Origin: Bacillota bacterium
GTDB taxonomy: Bacteria; Bacillota; Clostridia; Lachnospirales; Lachnospiraceae
Reading direction: 5' to 3'
NCBI GenBank assembly: GCA_023421075.1
Contig: JAEZUM010000092.1
Location: 1 to 64,000, forward strand
DNA: 64,000 nucleotides
Under the pieces are notes generated by a model, which did no database searches, was not told where the DNA came from, and was given only the letters and a program-made list of their open reading frames with translations. This document shows positions 26,183 to 33,545 of this stretch, in pieces (within the stretch, counting starts at the first letter, position 1; the number at the start of each line of letters is the position of its first letter). The position numbers and the translations under genes are program-made.

Positions 26183-27610
26183 ATGATTAAAGATAATCAA
26201 AAGATGTTCAACAGAGTCCATGTTCTCATGGATGCCTGCATTATTGTTATTGCCTACCTGCTCACTTATTATCTTCGTTTTTATAGTCCCCTGACTAAGT
26301 TATTTCGATTTCTGCGCGTTGAGCGGGGTACTTTCTTCTATAACATTGATGTATATGCCGAGCGGCTGATCTTTATTGTTCCGTTATACTTATTTATATA
26401 TTACTTCGCCCATTTATATACACCCAAGAGAGGCAAACGCCGATGGATCGAGATCTTTAATATCATCGCTGCGAACACCTTTGGCATTGCGTTCTTCTTC
26501 TCTTTCCTGTATATCACGAAGGAATTTAACCTTTCCCGTTACTTTTTGGGAATCTTTTATTGCTTAAATATCATATTAAGCATCGTTGCACGAATGATAC
26601 TGGCTCAGGCCTTACGAGTAGCAAGGCGTAAGGGCTATAACCTGAAGCATGTTATTTTGGTAGGGTATGGACATGCTGCCGAGGCTTATATTGACCGTAT
26701 TTTTGCCAATCCCCAGTGGGGCTATTATATCCATGGGATTCTGGATGATAACATCGAGGTTGGAACGATGTACAAGAAGGTTCCTGTCATCGGTAGCATC
26801 ACCCACTTAGAATCGTTTCTTGCTAAGATGACTTTGGATGAAATTGCAATCACCTTAAGCGTTAACGAATATGAGAAGCTGGAAAACATTGTAGCTATTT
26901 GCGAGAAATCCGGTGTCCATACGAAGTTTGTTCCCGACTATTACAGCTTCATCCCTACGACGCCCTACACAGAGGATCTGTATGGTCTGCCTGTAATCAA
27001 TATCCGAAATGTACCTCTCAGTAATACTTATAATCGTATCGTCAAACGAATTGTAGATATCATTGGCTCAGCCTTCGCGTTGATCCTATTCTCCATCCCG
27101 ATGATCATCGTCTCTCTGATTATAAAGATTACCTCCCCCGGACCTGTGATCTTCTCACAAGTGCGGATTGGAAAACACAATAAGGAATTTAAGATGTATA
27201 AATTCCGCTCCATGGCTCTTCAATCCGAAAAGGATGAGAAGAAAGCCTGGACCACCAAAAGTGATCCCAGAGTAACCGGAATCGGTAAGTTCATCCGTAA
27301 GACTAGCATTGATGAGTTCCCTCAGTTTTGGAATGTCTTAAAGGGGGATATGAGTCTGGTTGGTCCCAGACCGGAGCGACCCTTCTTCGTGGACAAGTTC
27401 AAGGAAGAAATACCCAGATATATGATCAAGCATCAGGTATCTCCGGGACTCACCGGTTGGGCACAGATCAACGGATATCGTGGTGATACCTCGATTCGCA
27501 AACGTATTGATCATGATCTATACTATATTGAAAATTGGACCTTAGGTCTTGATTTTAAAATTATGTTTTTAACCATATTTAAAGGCTTTATCAATAAGAA
27601 TGCTTACTAA
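26183..27610 (+). CDS. polyprenyl glycosylphosphotransferase (initiating sugar transferase)
   Basis: Membrane enzyme that moves a sugar-1-phosphate onto undecaprenyl phosphate to begin a surface polysaccharide, WbaP/CpsE type. Four hydrophobic segments occupy about residues 10-150, a CoA-binding-like Rossmann stretch (HVILVGYGHAAEAYIDRI) about 155-180, a fifth helix near 295, then the catalytic bacterial sugar transferase domain with PVIFSQVRIGKHNKEFKMYK, TSIDEFPQFWNVLKGDMSLV and VGPRPERP. 475 residues, complete. The sugar cannot be deduced. It is followed by an LCP gene on the same strand. Confidence 0.93.
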   Translation: MIKDNQKMFNRVHVLMDACIIVIAYLLTYYLRFYSPLTKLFRFLRVERGTFFYNIDVYAERLIFIVPLYLFIYYFAHLYTPKRGKRRWIEIFNIIAANTFGIAFFFSFLYITKEFNLSRYFLGIFYCLNIILSIVARMILAQALRVARRKGYNLKHVILVGYGHAAEAYIDRIFANPQWGYYIHGILDDNIEVGTMYKKVPVIGSITHLESFLAKMTLDEIAITLSVNEYEKLENIVAICEKSGVHTKFVPDYYSFIPTTPYTEDLYGLPVINIRNVPLSNTYNRIVKRIVDIIGSAFALILFSIPMIIVSLIIKITSPGPVIFSQVRIGKHNKEFKMYKFRSMALQSEKDEKKAWTTKSDPRVTGIGKFIRKTSIDEFPQFWNVLKGDMSLVGPRPERPFFVDKFKEEIPRYMIKHQVSPGLTGWAQINGYRGDTSIRKRIDHDLYYIENWTLGLDFKIMFLTIFKGFINKNAY

Positions 27611-27647
27611 AGCCGGTTAACCAGAAAGGCAAGGATTAAAAGTAATA

Positions 27648-28670
27648 ATGGCTAAGGAAATGAAACCCAAGAAGAACAAAAGCAAACTACTGGCAATTCT
27701 ATTCGTTGAAATCTTTATCATTCTCCTGATTTTTGCAGGGATCTATGTATATGACAAGATGAATAAAATTCAATTTGATGACAGTGAGAACAGCAGCATT
27801 AGGCAGAATGAAGAGGTTGAGATAGAGGGTTATCGAAATATCGCTTTGTTTGGTGTAGACTCCAGAGACAATGCTCTTAAGAAAAGTACCCATAGCGATA
27901 CCATTGTAATCGCAAGCATTAACAACAAGACCAAAGACGTGAAGCTGATATCCATTTACCGAGATACTTACGTCAACATTCCCGGTGAGGGTTATAACAA
28001 AATCAATGCGGCTTATTTTAAAGGGGGTTACTCCTTAGCACTCAGTACCATTAACACCAATTTCGATCTTGATGTGAAGGAATTCGTCACTGTGAACTTC
28101 TCCGCTATCGTCAATGTCATTGATAAGCTTGGCGGTATTGAACTGGATATCACAAACAGCGAGTTGAAATATCTGAATGGATACGTGCGAGAATTAAACC
28201 GGATTAATAAAACCGATGTTCCGGGGCTCAAAAGTGCCGGTACTCAGATTGTAAATGGTACACAGGCTACTGCTTATGCCCGTATCCGATATACAAAGGG
28301 TGGCGATTTTAAACGTGCAGAGCGACAACGAATCGTAATTCAAAAAATATTTGAGAAAGCAAAAGGCTCCGATCTTTCTATAATCAATTCCATAATTGAT
28401 GAGATGTTCCCTCAGGTCTATACCAATTTATCAACTGCATCCATCTTAGCTCTGGCGACCGATTTATTCTCTTATAATATCGTAGATAATATTGGTTTTC
28501 CTTATGAAAAGGATGCGCATACCTATAACAAGGTATCCTATGTATTCCCGATTAATCTTCAGGATAACGTGACACGACTTCATGAATTTATGTTTGACGA
28601 GCTTGGATATGTGCCCAGTGCTACCGTACAGGAATATTCCTCCTACGTCGAAGGAATACGGGAACAATAA
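27648..28670 (+). CDS. LytR-CpsA-Psr (LCP) family ligase
   Basis: Attaches teichoic acids or capsular polysaccharide from undecaprenyl carriers to peptidoglycan. A short basic cytosolic tail and one membrane helix (LLAILFVEIFIILLIFAGIYVY) precede the LCP domain: NIALFGVDSRD with its Asp/Arg, HSDTIVIASIN, SIYRDTYVNIPGEGYNKIN with the Arg cluster, and GTQATAYARIRYTKGGDFKRAERQ. 340 residues. It sits 37 bp after the sugar transferase and tail-to-tail with teichoic acid genes, which supports a role in attaching the polymer made by this locus. Confidence 0.93.
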   Translation: MAKEMKPKKNKSKLLAILFVEIFIILLIFAGIYVYDKMNKIQFDDSENSSIRQNEEVEIEGYRNIALFGVDSRDNALKKSTHSDTIVIASINNKTKDVKLISIYRDTYVNIPGEGYNKINAAYFKGGYSLALSTINTNFDLDVKEFVTVNFSAIVNVIDKLGGIELDITNSELKYLNGYVRELNRINKTDVPGLKSAGTQIVNGTQATAYARIRYTKGGDFKRAERQRIVIQKIFEKAKGSDLSIINSIIDEMFPQVYTNLSTASILALATDLFSYNIVDNIGFPYEKDAHTYNKVSYVFPINLQDNVTRLHEFMFDELGYVPSATVQEYSSYVEGIREQ

Positions 28671-28749
28671 GAATACATACTACCTATTCCATATTCATAT
28701 AAGCGCTTATGCAATGGTGGGTTTATCACTATCCATCACTGATCAATAG

Positions 28750-28814
28750 AATAGCGTGTGATTATTAACCGTTCAAGAGAACCTGTCTCTGTTCGATAAT
28801 AGTCACACGCTATT
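28750..28814. terminator. bidirectional terminator between convergent operons
   Basis: Perfect 12-bp outer stem AATAGCGTGTGA / TCACACGCTATT with a 41-nt loop that folds further. Closes the LCP transcript (+) and the teichoic transcript (-). Confidence 0.7.
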
Positions 28815-28831
28815 TCTGTAATTCGATATAT

Positions 28832-29974
28832 CTATTTCAGCAGACCCAGTAGTCGCTCTGTCGCATTGCCGTCGGTGTAGATATAATGATTATGGATAAA
28901 ACTCTCGATACGACTTTGTTCATAGGCTTGTCCCTGAATGATACGAACAACCTCTTCACAGTGATAAGCAACGGGTCCCGGAACAAAGCTTTGGTATTCA
29001 TAATAGAAGCCCCTTCCCTGATCCGAGAATTCGTCATAATCATAAGCATAAAAGATCATCGGGCGTTTGGTCAGACAGTATTCGAAGATGATGGAGGAGT
29101 AATCCGTAATCAAAATATCTGCTGCCAGCAGGACCGTATTAACATCTCTTTCAAAGGATAGCTGACCGATATTCTCTCCCAGCTCTTCCGCACGAAAGGA
29201 ATTCGCAATAAAGGGATGAAGCCGCAACCCGAAGTAATATTCCTCGGATAACTGCCGGCTCATTTCCTTGATCAGTTCTATCAGTCTCGGATTCTGTGAT
29301 TGAATGTCACGAAATGTCGGGGCATATAGTATCAACTTTTTGTCAGACGGTATCTTATATTTTTGATAAATATAATCCTTCTCCTGACTTCTTCCTGCCG
29401 CTTCAGTCTTCTTTAATCGTCGAAGAAGCTCATCTGTCTTAGGAAGGCCGATTGGATAGATAACGTCTTCCTGCACTCCAAAAGCACCGGAATATAGCTT
29501 CTTCATACTCGGAGAATTCACGATAAGGTGCGTTATATTCGCATTTGCTCTTCCCTCTAAATCCTTCAATTGACCGGTATTGACATCCTGCCCGAATTTC
29601 TTAATGGTTCCGGTACCATGCCAGAGCTGGACTACCTTCGTCCCTCTCCTTCTTCCCAGATATGCATAGGGAAGAAACACATTATCCAGTAATACAATTT
29701 CTGCCCGCGCAAGCTCATAAGGCTTACGTAAGAAAAAGGAAATCATCGTCCGAATGCCGGACAGACTTTTTACTGCTTTCGTATCCTTCTTGGTTAGATA
29801 GGAAAAGGTATAACCCTGCCCAACCTCTTTTAAGGCTCTGGCGACTATGGCAACATTGCTGCCTTCCCCTTCATCATGAGTCATGATACAGAATACTCTC
29901 TTCTTTTTTATCGGAACGATTCTGCACAAGGTATACACCAGTGCAAACAGACAATACCCGAATGTCTTCTTCAT
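28832..29974 (-). CDS. CDP-glycerol:poly(glycerophosphate) transferase family protein
   Basis: Peripheral membrane enzyme of the TagB/TagF family that adds glycerol phosphate (or ribitol phosphate) units to a lipid-linked teichoic acid. 380 residues: a short hydrophobic N-terminus, then VVQLWHGTGTIKKFG, the glycosyltransferase-B fold, KLILYAPTFRD near residue 215 and the signature ILITDYSSIIFEYCLTKRP near 300 with its conserved Asp-Tyr-Ser-Ser. The single catalytic domain and length fit a TagB-like primase, but specificity cannot be read from sequence. AGGAG precedes the ATG. Last gene of the teichoic operon. Confidence 0.88.
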   Translation of the reverse strand: MKKTFGYCLFALVYTLCRIVPIKKKRVFCIMTHDEGEGSNVAIVARALKEVGQGYTFSYLTKKDTKAVKSLSGIRTMISFFLRKPYELARAEIVLLDNVFLPYAYLGRRRGTKVVQLWHGTGTIKKFGQDVNTGQLKDLEGRANANITHLIVNSPSMKKLYSGAFGVQEDVIYPIGLPKTDELLRRLKKTEAAGRSQEKDYIYQKYKIPSDKKLILYAPTFRDIQSQNPRLIELIKEMSRQLSEEYYFGLRLHPFIANSFRAEELGENIGQLSFERDVNTVLLAADILITDYSSIIFEYCLTKRPMIFYAYDYDEFSDQGRGFYYEYQSFVPGPVAYHCEEVVRIIQGQAYEQSRIESFIHNHYIYTDGNATERLLGLLK

Positions 29975-30039
29975 CTATGATACTCCTAGGTTCTTATACG
30001 AATTCAGTATCTATGTATTGACCGCCTCCAAGAATGTCG

Positions 30040-31254
30040 CTACCTTGATACCTTCTGAATCAATTCAACCACTCTTTCCGAAGCCCTACCATCATCAGCA
30101 TGATTAAATTTACGATAAAAAGCGTTCTGTTTCTCCTGATATTGCATAGGGTCATACTCTTTAATCGCCGTAATCAGCTCTTCTGTCGTAAGTGTTACCG
30201 GTCCGGGCGCTTCTGCCAGAAAATCGAAATAAAAGCCTCTTAAGGTATCCTTATATTGTTCCAGGTCATAGCAAAAGAACAACATTGGTCTCTTCAGCAA
30301 GCTATAATCAAACATTACGGATGAATAGTCAGTGATCATCATATCGGATACCAAATACAGATCCGCTATATCAAAGCTTAGATCACAGGAATAGACAAAG
30401 CCCTTATAAGGAGTCCAGTCCACCTGATCCATCACGAGATAATGATATTTAACAATCATCACAAACTCATCACTCAACTTATTCTGAAGTTCCTGAAAAT
30501 CCAGCGGAGGATTGAATTTATAATTCCCCTTACCATAATACTCATTATCGCGCCAGGTAGGCGCATAAAGGATAATCTTCTTATCCAAAGGTAGTCCAAG
30601 CTGCTTCTTCAGCTGAGTTATATCTGCACTATTATTCTTAGCAAAGAGTACGTCGTTTCTTGGGTAGCCGATCTCCAGCATCTCTTTGTCAAAAGCAAAG
30701 GCTCTGCGGAAAATCTCTGTTGAAAAACGATTCTGGGAAACCAGATAATCCCAGGTCTTTGCATTATCATAAAAGTTCTTCTTATAATTATCGATCCCTT
30801 TTTCACCCGCCATAAATACCGTATCCATATCTAGAGCAAGCTTTTTCAGCGGTGTTCCGTGCCAGGTCTGGATATAGGTGCAGCCCGGTCTCTTAATGAT
30901 ATACTTTGGCAGACGTGTATCACACACCCAGATTCCGGCGATTGCAAACAGGTAAAAATAGAATAATCTTGTTCTTTTAACCGCCTTTGCCGATCCCGGA
31001 AGAGGAGTATCAGGTTTTTCCAGGATAAAATAGCATCGATACTTCGTATCTAAGCCCTGGCGAACCATCTCCTCGTAGATTGCGCGTGGACTGCCAGTAT
31101 AATTTCGACCCAGGTTACTTTCAAAAAGAATTATATTTTTGTTCAACGGAAGAACTCTGCAGGCTAATTTGTAAACCTTAATTACAATCGCCTTTAGTTT
31201 CTTCTTAACCTTCTTAATTCCTTTTTTTACAAACGTCATAGGGGATAAGTTCAT
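30040..31254 (-). CDS. CDP-glycerol glycerophosphotransferase family protein
   Basis: Second TagB/TagF-type transferase, 404 residues. A very basic N-terminal amphipathic stretch (KKGIKKVKKKLKAIVIKVYK), suited to membrane attachment, precedes the domain with NYTGSPRAIYEEM, IQTWHGTPLKKLALDMD, KIILYAPTWRDNEYYGKG and MMITDYSSVMFDYSLLKRP. The WHGTPLKKL and FYGKG/YYGKG motifs are shared with the C-terminal half of the 803-residue protein in this locus, more than with the 380-residue enzyme. The ATG at 31254 is chosen because GGAG lies 6 nt upstream; the frame is open to 31305. Confidence 0.88.
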   Translation of the reverse strand: MNLSPMTFVKKGIKKVKKKLKAIVIKVYKLACRVLPLNKNIILFESNLGRNYTGSPRAIYEEMVRQGLDTKYRCYFILEKPDTPLPGSAKAVKRTRLFYFYLFAIAGIWVCDTRLPKYIIKRPGCTYIQTWHGTPLKKLALDMDTVFMAGEKGIDNYKKNFYDNAKTWDYLVSQNRFSTEIFRRAFAFDKEMLEIGYPRNDVLFAKNNSADITQLKKQLGLPLDKKIILYAPTWRDNEYYGKGNYKFNPPLDFQELQNKLSDEFVMIVKYHYLVMDQVDWTPYKGFVYSCDLSFDIADLYLVSDMMITDYSSVMFDYSLLKRPMLFFCYDLEQYKDTLRGFYFDFLAEAPGPVTLTTEELITAIKEYDPMQYQEKQNAFYRKFNHADDGRASERVVELIQKVSR

Positions 31255-31343
31255 AAATTTCTCCATTCTACCGCAACTCCGCACGTTCATAATTGAAATC
31301 TTCATTTTTCAATATAACTACGGAACAACTCTGACCAGTGATA

Positions 31344-31745
31344 TTAGTTTTTCTTAGCACCAAGATTTAAGTCCTGCTTAATCTTTGTCGTTGAGATTCC
31401 ATCGGTGCGAGGAAGATAAACCACCTCACAATAATCCTTTAAGAAATCAAATTGTCCCTTCCAATCATCGCCCATAACAAAAACATCAATTTGATTATCC
31501 ACGACATCCTGTATCTTCTGCTCCCAGGTATACTCCGGAATAACCTCATCTACATATTTGATTGCCTCAAGAATAATCTTACGATCCTCGTAGCAGTGAT
31601 ATGCTGTCTTATGCTTGATTGCATTGAATTCATCCGAGGAGAGAACTACCAGAAGGTAATCACCATACTCCTTCGCTCTTCGCAGTAGATTAATATGTCC
31701 TACATGAAGCAGGTCATAAGTTCCATAGGTAATAACTTTTTTCAT
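31344..31745 (-). CDS. tagD: glycerol-3-phosphate cytidylyltransferase TagD
   Basis: Makes CDP-glycerol from CTP and sn-glycerol 3-phosphate, the donor for the neighbouring transferases. 133 residues, the family's usual size, with the nucleotidyltransferase HxGH motif in YGTYDLLHVGHINLLRRA, then YEDRKIILEAIKYVDEV, and the RTDGISTTKI signature near the C-terminus. Oddly the ATG has no good ribosome site; a strong AAAGGAGG lies 45-50 nt upstream in front of a short out-of-frame reading frame that overlaps the tagD start, so translation may be coupled to it. Confidence 0.95.
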   Translation of the reverse strand: MKKVITYGTYDLLHVGHINLLRRAKEYGDYLLVVLSSDEFNAIKHKTAYHCYEDRKIILEAIKYVDEVIPEYTWEQKIQDVVDNQIDVFVMGDDWKGQFDFLKDYCEVVYLPRTDGISTTKIKQDLNLGAKKN

Positions 31746-31885
31746 CGTTGATTATGCTCTGTTCGAAATCTTCGTTCCGCTCGAGCATTTCCTCCTTTCA
31801 AATTTACACCGAAGTGCATTTTAAACAAACCCATCTATATACCTTGTTCCCATATCAAACCAACAACAGCATGGTTGGCAGAAAT

Positions 31886-32629
31886 CTATACTTCGTTAAT
31901 CTTGGCTTCGTAGATCATACTGACATCACTAACCTTTCCCTTGGCAATGAGTCTCCCCTTCTCAAGGAGAATTGCACAGTTGCAGAGTCTGTTTACCTGC
32001 TCCAGAGAGTGAGATACAAACAATACGGTTACTCCGCTATCAAACATATCCTTTATCTTCTTCTCGCTCTTCTTACGAAACTTTGCATCACCAACCGCCA
32101 GAACCTCGTCCAGGATTAATATCTCCGGCTTGACGATGGTAGCAATGGAAAATCCAAGTCTTGCTTTCATACCCGAGGAATAATTCTTCACCGGGACATT
32201 GATAAAATCACCCAGTTCGGAAAACTCAACGATCTCATTGTATTTTTCCTTGATAAAATCCCTGGGATAGCCGAGAACCGCACCATAGAGATAGATATTC
32301 TCCGCTCCGGTGTACTGTGGATCAAAGCCGGCTCCTAACTCAAGCAGAGGAACAATTTTCCCTTTAATGGACACGCTGCCCTCTGTGGCCTTTAATACTC
32401 CGGCAATAATCTTAAGCAGAGTACTTTTTCCGGCGCCGTTTAAACCCAAGATACCGAGCCTGTCTCCTTTATTTAACTTGAAGGATACATTATGCAACGC
32501 CCAGAATTCCTGATATCTCAGTTCGTTCTTAAGCATTTTTATAAAATATTCCTTTAGATTATCAACTTTATTCTCCATCAGGTTGAATTTCATACTGACG
32601 TTATCAACCACTAATACTTCTTCTTTCAC
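31886..32629 (-). CDS. tagH: teichoic acid/polysaccharide export ABC ATPase (TagH-like)
   Basis: ATPase of a two-component ABC-2 exporter that flips lipid-linked polymer across the membrane. Walker A GLNGAGKSTLLKI near residue 62, the family-specific ELGAGFDPQYTGAENIYLYG, signature NYSSGMKARLGFSIA near 148, Walker B EILILDEVLAVGD and switch LFVSHSLEQV. 247 residues, so the long C-terminal domain of B. subtilis TagH is missing. Starts with GTG after GGAGG. Next to its permease. Confidence 0.9.
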   Translation of the reverse strand: MKEEVLVVDNVSMKFNLMENKVDNLKEYFIKMLKNELRYQEFWALHNVSFKLNKGDRLGILGLNGAGKSTLLKIIAGVLKATEGSVSIKGKIVPLLELGAGFDPQYTGAENIYLYGAVLGYPRDFIKEKYNEIVEFSELGDFINVPVKNYSSGMKARLGFSIATIVKPEILILDEVLAVGDAKFRKKSEKKIKDMFDSGVTVLFVSHSLEQVNRLCNCAILLEKGRLIAKGKVSDVSMIYEAKINEV

Positions 32630-32669
32630 GAAATCCTCCGTTCTATGATGCGCCCCTGCTCCATCCGGA

Positions 32670-33446
32670 CTAAATATTTAGAATAAACTTATCCTGCTTT
32701 TTATAGAACATGAATATACCGATCAATAATGTTCCAAAGCTATATACTACCGAAAGAACCAATGATAAATGATCAAACGGAGCACCAAAAACCGCATTTC
32801 TGAAGTTATTGATAATTACATATAATGGGTTTAGTTTAAATAGCCACACCTTTTCACCTAACTCCAAATTATCTACCTTATAGAAGATTGCACTCAGATA
32901 CATGATTATCATCAGAACTACGCTCCACAGATATTCAAGATCCCGGAAGAATACCGCCATGGTTGCCAGAATCATCCCTGCTCCTAAGGCCAACACCAAA
33001 AGGAAAAACATCGGAAGAACAATTTGTAAAAGGTATATTGTAGGCATTACTTTAAAAATAAATGCAGCGAAAAATAATACGATCAGCGAGATCAAGAAAA
33101 TAACGTAATTTGACAATACTGCCGCAAAGGGATAGATATACTTAGGTACATATACCTTCTTGATCATAGCACTGTTGCTGCGGATGGATTTCATCGCAGC
33201 CTTGGTAGAATTCGCAAAGAAGGTATATAGCAATCGACCGGTCAATATGTATACCGGAAATTGCGGATCCGATTTACCCAGTACAAAGCCAAAGACAAAA
33301 GCCAATACTGCTGTGGTCAGAATAGGTTCTAACAAGGTCCAAAATATACCCAGATAGGATCTGCGATATTTCAGCTTTATTTCCTTCTTTACCAGCTCCC
33401 CTAATAGAAAGCGGTATTTATTAAAATTCAACCATGCGCTCTTCAC
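32670..33446 (-). CDS. tagG: teichoic acid/polysaccharide export ABC permease (TagG-like)
   Basis: Six-helix ABC-2 permease, 258 residues. Conserved features: LVKKEIKLKYRRSYLGIFWT with the amphipathic interface helix, then WTLLEPILTTAVLAF, SNSAMIKKVYVPKYIYPF and the C-terminal FKLNPLYVIINNFRNAVFG. This matches permeases exporting wall teichoic acid or O-antigen-like chains. Start is GTG, preceded by GGGAGG. Gap of 40 bp to the ATPase gene. Confidence 0.9.
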   Translation of the reverse strand: MKSAWLNFNKYRFLLGELVKKEIKLKYRRSYLGIFWTLLEPILTTAVLAFVFGFVLGKSDPQFPVYILTGRLLYTFFANSTKAAMKSIRSNSAMIKKVYVPKYIYPFAAVLSNYVIFLISLIVLFFAAFIFKVMPTIYLLQIVLPMFFLLVLALGAGMILATMAVFFRDLEYLWSVVLMIIMYLSAIFYKVDNLELGEKVWLFKLNPLYVIINNFRNAVFGAPFDHLSLVLSVVYSFGTLLIGIFMFYKKQDKFILNI

Positions 33447-33496
33447 TCGTAACCTCCCGTGCTACCTTTTTATCGTAGCTTGAATAACATCATTAC

Positions 33497-33532
33497 TAGT
33501 GCGAAAATATTCTTTAGAATACTGTCGCACTA
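33497..33532 (-). terminator. intercistronic hairpin before tagG
   Basis: TAGTGCGA / TCGCACTA stem with inner AATATTCT/AGAATA pairing; no T-run. More likely an mRNA-processing or partial stop element than a full terminator. Confidence 0.4.
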
Positions 33533-33545
33533 ATTTCGATACCAT

